Source: Billgrantia gudaonensis
GTDB taxonomy: Bacteria > Pseudomonadota > Gammaproteobacteria > Pseudomonadales > Halomonadaceae
Length of the DNA stretch: 64,000 nt
NCBI RefSeq assembly: GCF_900100195.1
Contig: NZ_FNES01000006.1
Location: 162,929-226,928 of the forward strand
Direction of reading: 5' to 3'
Below are positions 63,959-64,000 of the stretch, one piece after another. The translations under genes were made by a program, and so were the position numbers. The notes below the pieces were generated by a model. That model made no database searches. It was not told the DNA's origin and saw only the letters and a program-made list of their open reading frames with translations. Each line of letters starts with the position of its first letter. The first letter of the stretch is position 1.

Positions 63959-64000
63959 ATGCGTTACCCCGCAGAGCGTAAGGAAGCCATCCTCAAGAAG
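63959..64000 (+). mobile_element. IS3-family transposase OrfA, 5' end (cut by window edge)
   Basis: ATG 63959 begins MRYPAERKEAILKK, the typical N-terminus of IS3-family transposases with the helix-turn-helix following. Only 14 codons are in the window. Its intactness and the element type cannot be judged here. Confidence 0.75.

Noticed and set aside
1..64000. CRISPR arrays, tRNA or rRNA genes, prophage or toxin-antitoxin modules.
   Set aside because: No regularly spaced repeats, cloverleaf-forming segments with tRNA consensus, or phage structural genes were noticed. A dedicated tRNA scan could still find one.

Overview
The window is a GC-rich gammaproteobacterial chromosome segment. Gene content and protein style (PsrA, MvaT, pilBCD-coaE-yacG, glutaryl-CoA and valine catabolism, a Tus-like protein) point to a Halomonas-like member of the Halomonadaceae. 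This is inferred from protein similarity by eye; no database was searched. It reads as core chromosome: no plasmid, prophage, CRISPR array, rRNA or tRNA was seen. Mobile DNA is limited to the first codons of an IS3-type transposase at the right edge, a probable decayed IS end near 8.87 kb and a 159-bp palindrome-ended intergenic repeat near 17.6 kb.

Layout. 0.2-5.0 kb: an H-NS-like protein ending in an AT-hook-like tail, an RNase J-type beta-CASP nuclease, purU, a CbiM-like membrane protein and dinB. 5.0-8.8 kb: lexA (with dinB downstream) divergent from psrA, then an L,D-transpeptidase, nagZ and hpt. 8.9-19 kb: acyl-CoA and amino-acid catabolism, with a LiuR-like MerR regulator and acyl-CoA ligase divergent from a valine-pathway operon (acyl-CoA dehydrogenase, 3-hydroxyisobutyryl-CoA hydrolase, mmsB), then a MATE exporter and the glutarate pair gcdH plus a CoA-transferase. 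19-33 kb: DUF3750, the ppsR/ppsA pair, ggt, a membrane GDPD, rraA, a bacteriophytochrome-GGDEF protein and acnB. 33-43 kb: miaE, a 1306-residue BTAD/cyclase-like/AAA regulator, a YkgJ-type protein, trhP, a universal stress protein, a Lon-like protease and a Tus-like protein. 43-51 kb: yacG, coaE and pilD-C-B on the minus strand, divergent from two very short pilins and a Wzy/ligase-type membrane protein. 51-54 kb: MvaT, an AraC/GyrI-like regulator, a small MvaT-like coiled-coil protein and two small conserved proteins. 54-64 kb: three c-di-GMP proteins followed by fliS-fliT-fliK and an FlhB-C-terminal-like gene.

The most interesting assembly is at 54-64 kb. Three near-consensus flagellar sigma-28 (FliA) promoters, all TAAA-based -35 boxes with exactly 11 bases before GCCGATxx, sit before (i) a LOV-GGDEF-EAL photoreceptor, (ii) a YcgR-like PilZ protein fused to a degenerate HD-GYP domain, and (iii) the fliS operon. 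Together with the bacteriophytochrome-GGDEF protein at 28 kb, this suggests that blue and red/far-red light are both read into c-di-GMP, and that the blue-light and effector arms are made with late flagellar genes.

A second theme is three differently built nucleoid/silencer-type proteins: a complete MvaT, an H-NS oligomerisation module with an AT-hook-like tail, and a MvaT-like oligomerisation segment with no DNA-binding domain. The locus also carries a PsrA-type operator before psrA, a LiuR-type box, and a perfect 20-bp palindrome before the valine operon.
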